DNA from: Bacteroidota bacterium
Lineage (GTDB): Bacteria; Bacteroidota; Bacteroidia; Bacteroidales; GCA-2748055
DNA length: 7,421 nucleotides
NCBI GenBank assembly: GCA_030642565.1
Contig: DAOWNM010000131.1
Location: forward strand, 1-7,421
Direction: 5' to 3'
The notes beneath the pieces are model-generated. The model saw only the letters and a list, made by a program, of their open reading frames with translations, searched no databases and had not been told where the DNA came from. How positions within the stretch are numbered: position 1 is the stretch's first letter; each line of letters begins with the position of its first letter. Both the position numbers and the translations under genes were made by a program. Below, piece after piece: positions 6,531-7,421 of the stretch.

Positions 6531-7141
6531 GGATTTCCGGTTTCATACTGGTTATTGATTCCTACCTGGTGCGAAAAGGGGTTCTCTCCATGCTAAACCG
6601 CATTCAGGGGGTCAGGGTACTGAAAGAGTTTGGTGCAGCCGATCCGTTTGTGGCTTACCTCGAGAGACACCCTGTCGACTTTATCATCATCAGCCAGTCT
6701 GGTTTTGACCGGTCGGTCGATCTTTTCATGACGAAACCCGAACTGCTTGAGAAAACCATCCTGCTTGAAGATCCTCAAAAAGAGGGGCCTACAAAAAAAA
6801 GGCCTGTTCATGATGTACATGCATCCATCCACCTGATGGAGGAAAAAGAGACATTGATCCGTAAAATCAGGGATCTGCTTAACCATCAGGGTGATCGACA
6901 TACGGAAAACCTTTCTATGGAACTTTCACCACGCGAAACTACCATTGTAAGACTGGTCTCACTGGGACTTACAAACCGGCAAATTGCAGAAAAACTGTTC
7001 CTTTCTGCCCATACGGTTATGACACACCGAAAAAACATCAGCAGCAAACTGGGAATTAAATCTGTTTCCGGACTAACCATCTATGCCATTGTCAATAACA
7101 TTATCACTATTGAAGAGGTAACCTCAAAACCTGCCCGGTAA
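6527..7141 (+). CDS. LuxR-type regulator with degenerate receiver domain
   Basis: This is a 204-residue DNA-binding regulator. Residues 1-120 have the alternating strand-helix layout of a response-regulator receiver (ILVIDSYLVRKGVLSML, then PVDFIIISQSG), but the phospho-acceptor position at the end of strand 3 is Ser56 and only one acidic residue (Asp11) remains in the first loop, so phosphorylation control is unlikely. Residues 132-195 form a clear LuxR/GerE helix-turn-helix: LSPRETTIVRLVSLGLTNRQ and TVMTHRKNISSKLGI. No sensor kinase is nearby. The gene overlaps the hemerythrin gene by 4 bases, so the two are probably translationally coupled and may act as a pair. From memory, the orphan LuxR-type regulator CdhR of Porphyromonas gingivalis, tied to hemin uptake, has a similar build; homology was not checked. 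A His cluster (H95, H98, H102) and an A8 run lie in the segment between the domains. Confidence 0.88.
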   Translation: MRISGFILVIDSYLVRKGVLSMLNRIQGVRVLKEFGAADPFVAYLERHPVDFIIISQSGFDRSVDLFMTKPELLEKTILLEDPQKEGPTKKRPVHDVHASIHLMEEKETLIRKIRDLLNHQGDRHTENLSMELSPRETTIVRLVSLGLTNRQIAEKLFLSAHTVMTHRKNISSKLGIKSVSGLTIYAIVNNIITIEEVTSKPAR

Positions 7142-7145
7142 TGTG

Positions 7146-7153
7146 TATATTTG
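7146..7153 (+). promoter_or_regulatory. -7 box upstream of the coiled-coil gene
   Basis: TATATTTG, identical to the box before lgt, lies just after the LuxR stop and 21 bases before the next ATG. No good -33 element is seen at normal spacing. It suggests that the operon ends at 7141 and a new transcript begins here, though no terminator hairpin is visible in the 33-base gap. Confidence 0.45.
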
Positions 7154-7174
7154 TTAAAAATTAATCCGTTCAAT

Positions 7175-7421
7175 ATGGCTGAAAAGAAAACCAATGTAAA
7201 TGCATTGTATGGAGTACTCGGTTTGCTGGTTGTTATACTGGCCGTTGCCGTTTACATGCTACTTGATACCCGTAAAAATTTGAACCTGATTTCGACCGAT
7301 CTGGCTGAAAAAACGGAGTTTTTTCGCATTGAAAAAGATTCGCTGGAGGGGGAGTTGCGCAACATCTATTTCAGATATGATACTCTTGAAACAAACAGTC
7401 TTGAACTCCAGGTGGAGATGA
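7175..7421 (+). CDS. Membrane-anchored coiled-coil protein, N-terminal fragment
   Basis: An open frame of 82 codons runs from ATG 7175 to the window end with no stop, so the gene is cut at its 3' side. A short basic head (MAEKKTNVN) is followed by one membrane helix (about residues 11-31, YGVLGLLVVILAVAVYMLL). Then comes a charged, heptad-like region (DTRKNLNLISTDLAEKTEFF onward) with Leu, Ile and Phe at spaced positions, as in a coiled coil. The order suggests an inner-membrane anchor with the coil in the periplasm. Proteins of this shape are common in Bacteroidota and mostly have no known function; I do not recognise a specific family. It has its own -7 box and is probably not part of the metal operon. 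Confidence 0.7.
   Translation, partial: MAEKKTNVNALYGVLGLLVVILAVAVYMLLDTRKNLNLISTDLAEKTEFFRIEKDSLEGELRNIYFRYDTLETNSLELQVEM

Noticed and set aside
7142..7174. Terminator at the end of the operon
   Set aside because: The 33-base gap has AT-rich sequence and a -7 box but no GC-rich stem.
1..7421. tRNA, rRNA, CRISPR array, insertion sequence or attachment site
   Set aside because: No cloverleaf, spaced direct repeats, transposase motifs or terminal inverted repeats were seen on either strand.

Overview
The window looks like chromosomal DNA from a member of the Bacteroidota, probably a Bacteroidales or Marinilabiliales-type anaerobe. The signs are a long Ig-like lipoprotein with the SPSGGP start after its acylated Cys, -7 boxes of the TAnnTTTG type upstream of three genes, and an almost complete lack of Shine-Dalgarno sequences. 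Placement below phylum is inference. There are no RNA genes, insertion sequences, CRISPR arrays or phage signs, and no gene-free stretch over 300 bases.

Layout. (1) Positions 2-337, plus strand: C-terminal end of a ROK-family sugar kinase, cut by the window edge. (2) Positions 340-2142, minus strand: a 600-residue Ig-like (Big_5) lipoprotein, convergent with the kinase with 2 bases between the stops. (3) Positions 2143-2242: a divergent promoter region of 100 bases. (4) Positions 2243-7141, plus strand: six tightly packed genes that look like one operon: lgt, a ZIP metal importer (zupT-like), two cation diffusion facilitators (CDF), a hemerythrin-like di-iron protein of the YtfE/ScdA (RIC) type, and a LuxR-type regulator with a degenerate receiver domain. 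(5) From 7175: the start of a membrane-anchored coiled-coil protein with its own promoter, cut by the window end.

How the genes may work together. Lgt makes the lipid modification needed by lipoproteins such as the divergent neighbour. The rest of the operon reads as a metal-homeostasis module: one importer, one zinc-type exporter (HxxxD/HxxxD site), one exporter with an unusual site (DxxxD/NxxxD), then a di-iron protein translationally coupled by a 4-base overlap to a regulator that lacks the phospho-acceptor Asp. I infer that the di-iron protein senses or buffers iron, oxygen or nitric oxide and informs the regulator directly.

The joints between genes are also unusual. zupT, CDF 1 and CDF 2 lie in one continuous reading frame separated only by single stop codons. 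The A8 tract at the very end of CDF 2 would, on a -1 slip, fuse CDF 2 in frame to the hemerythrin protein. A perfect 26-base palindrome lies inside the CDF 2 coding sequence.
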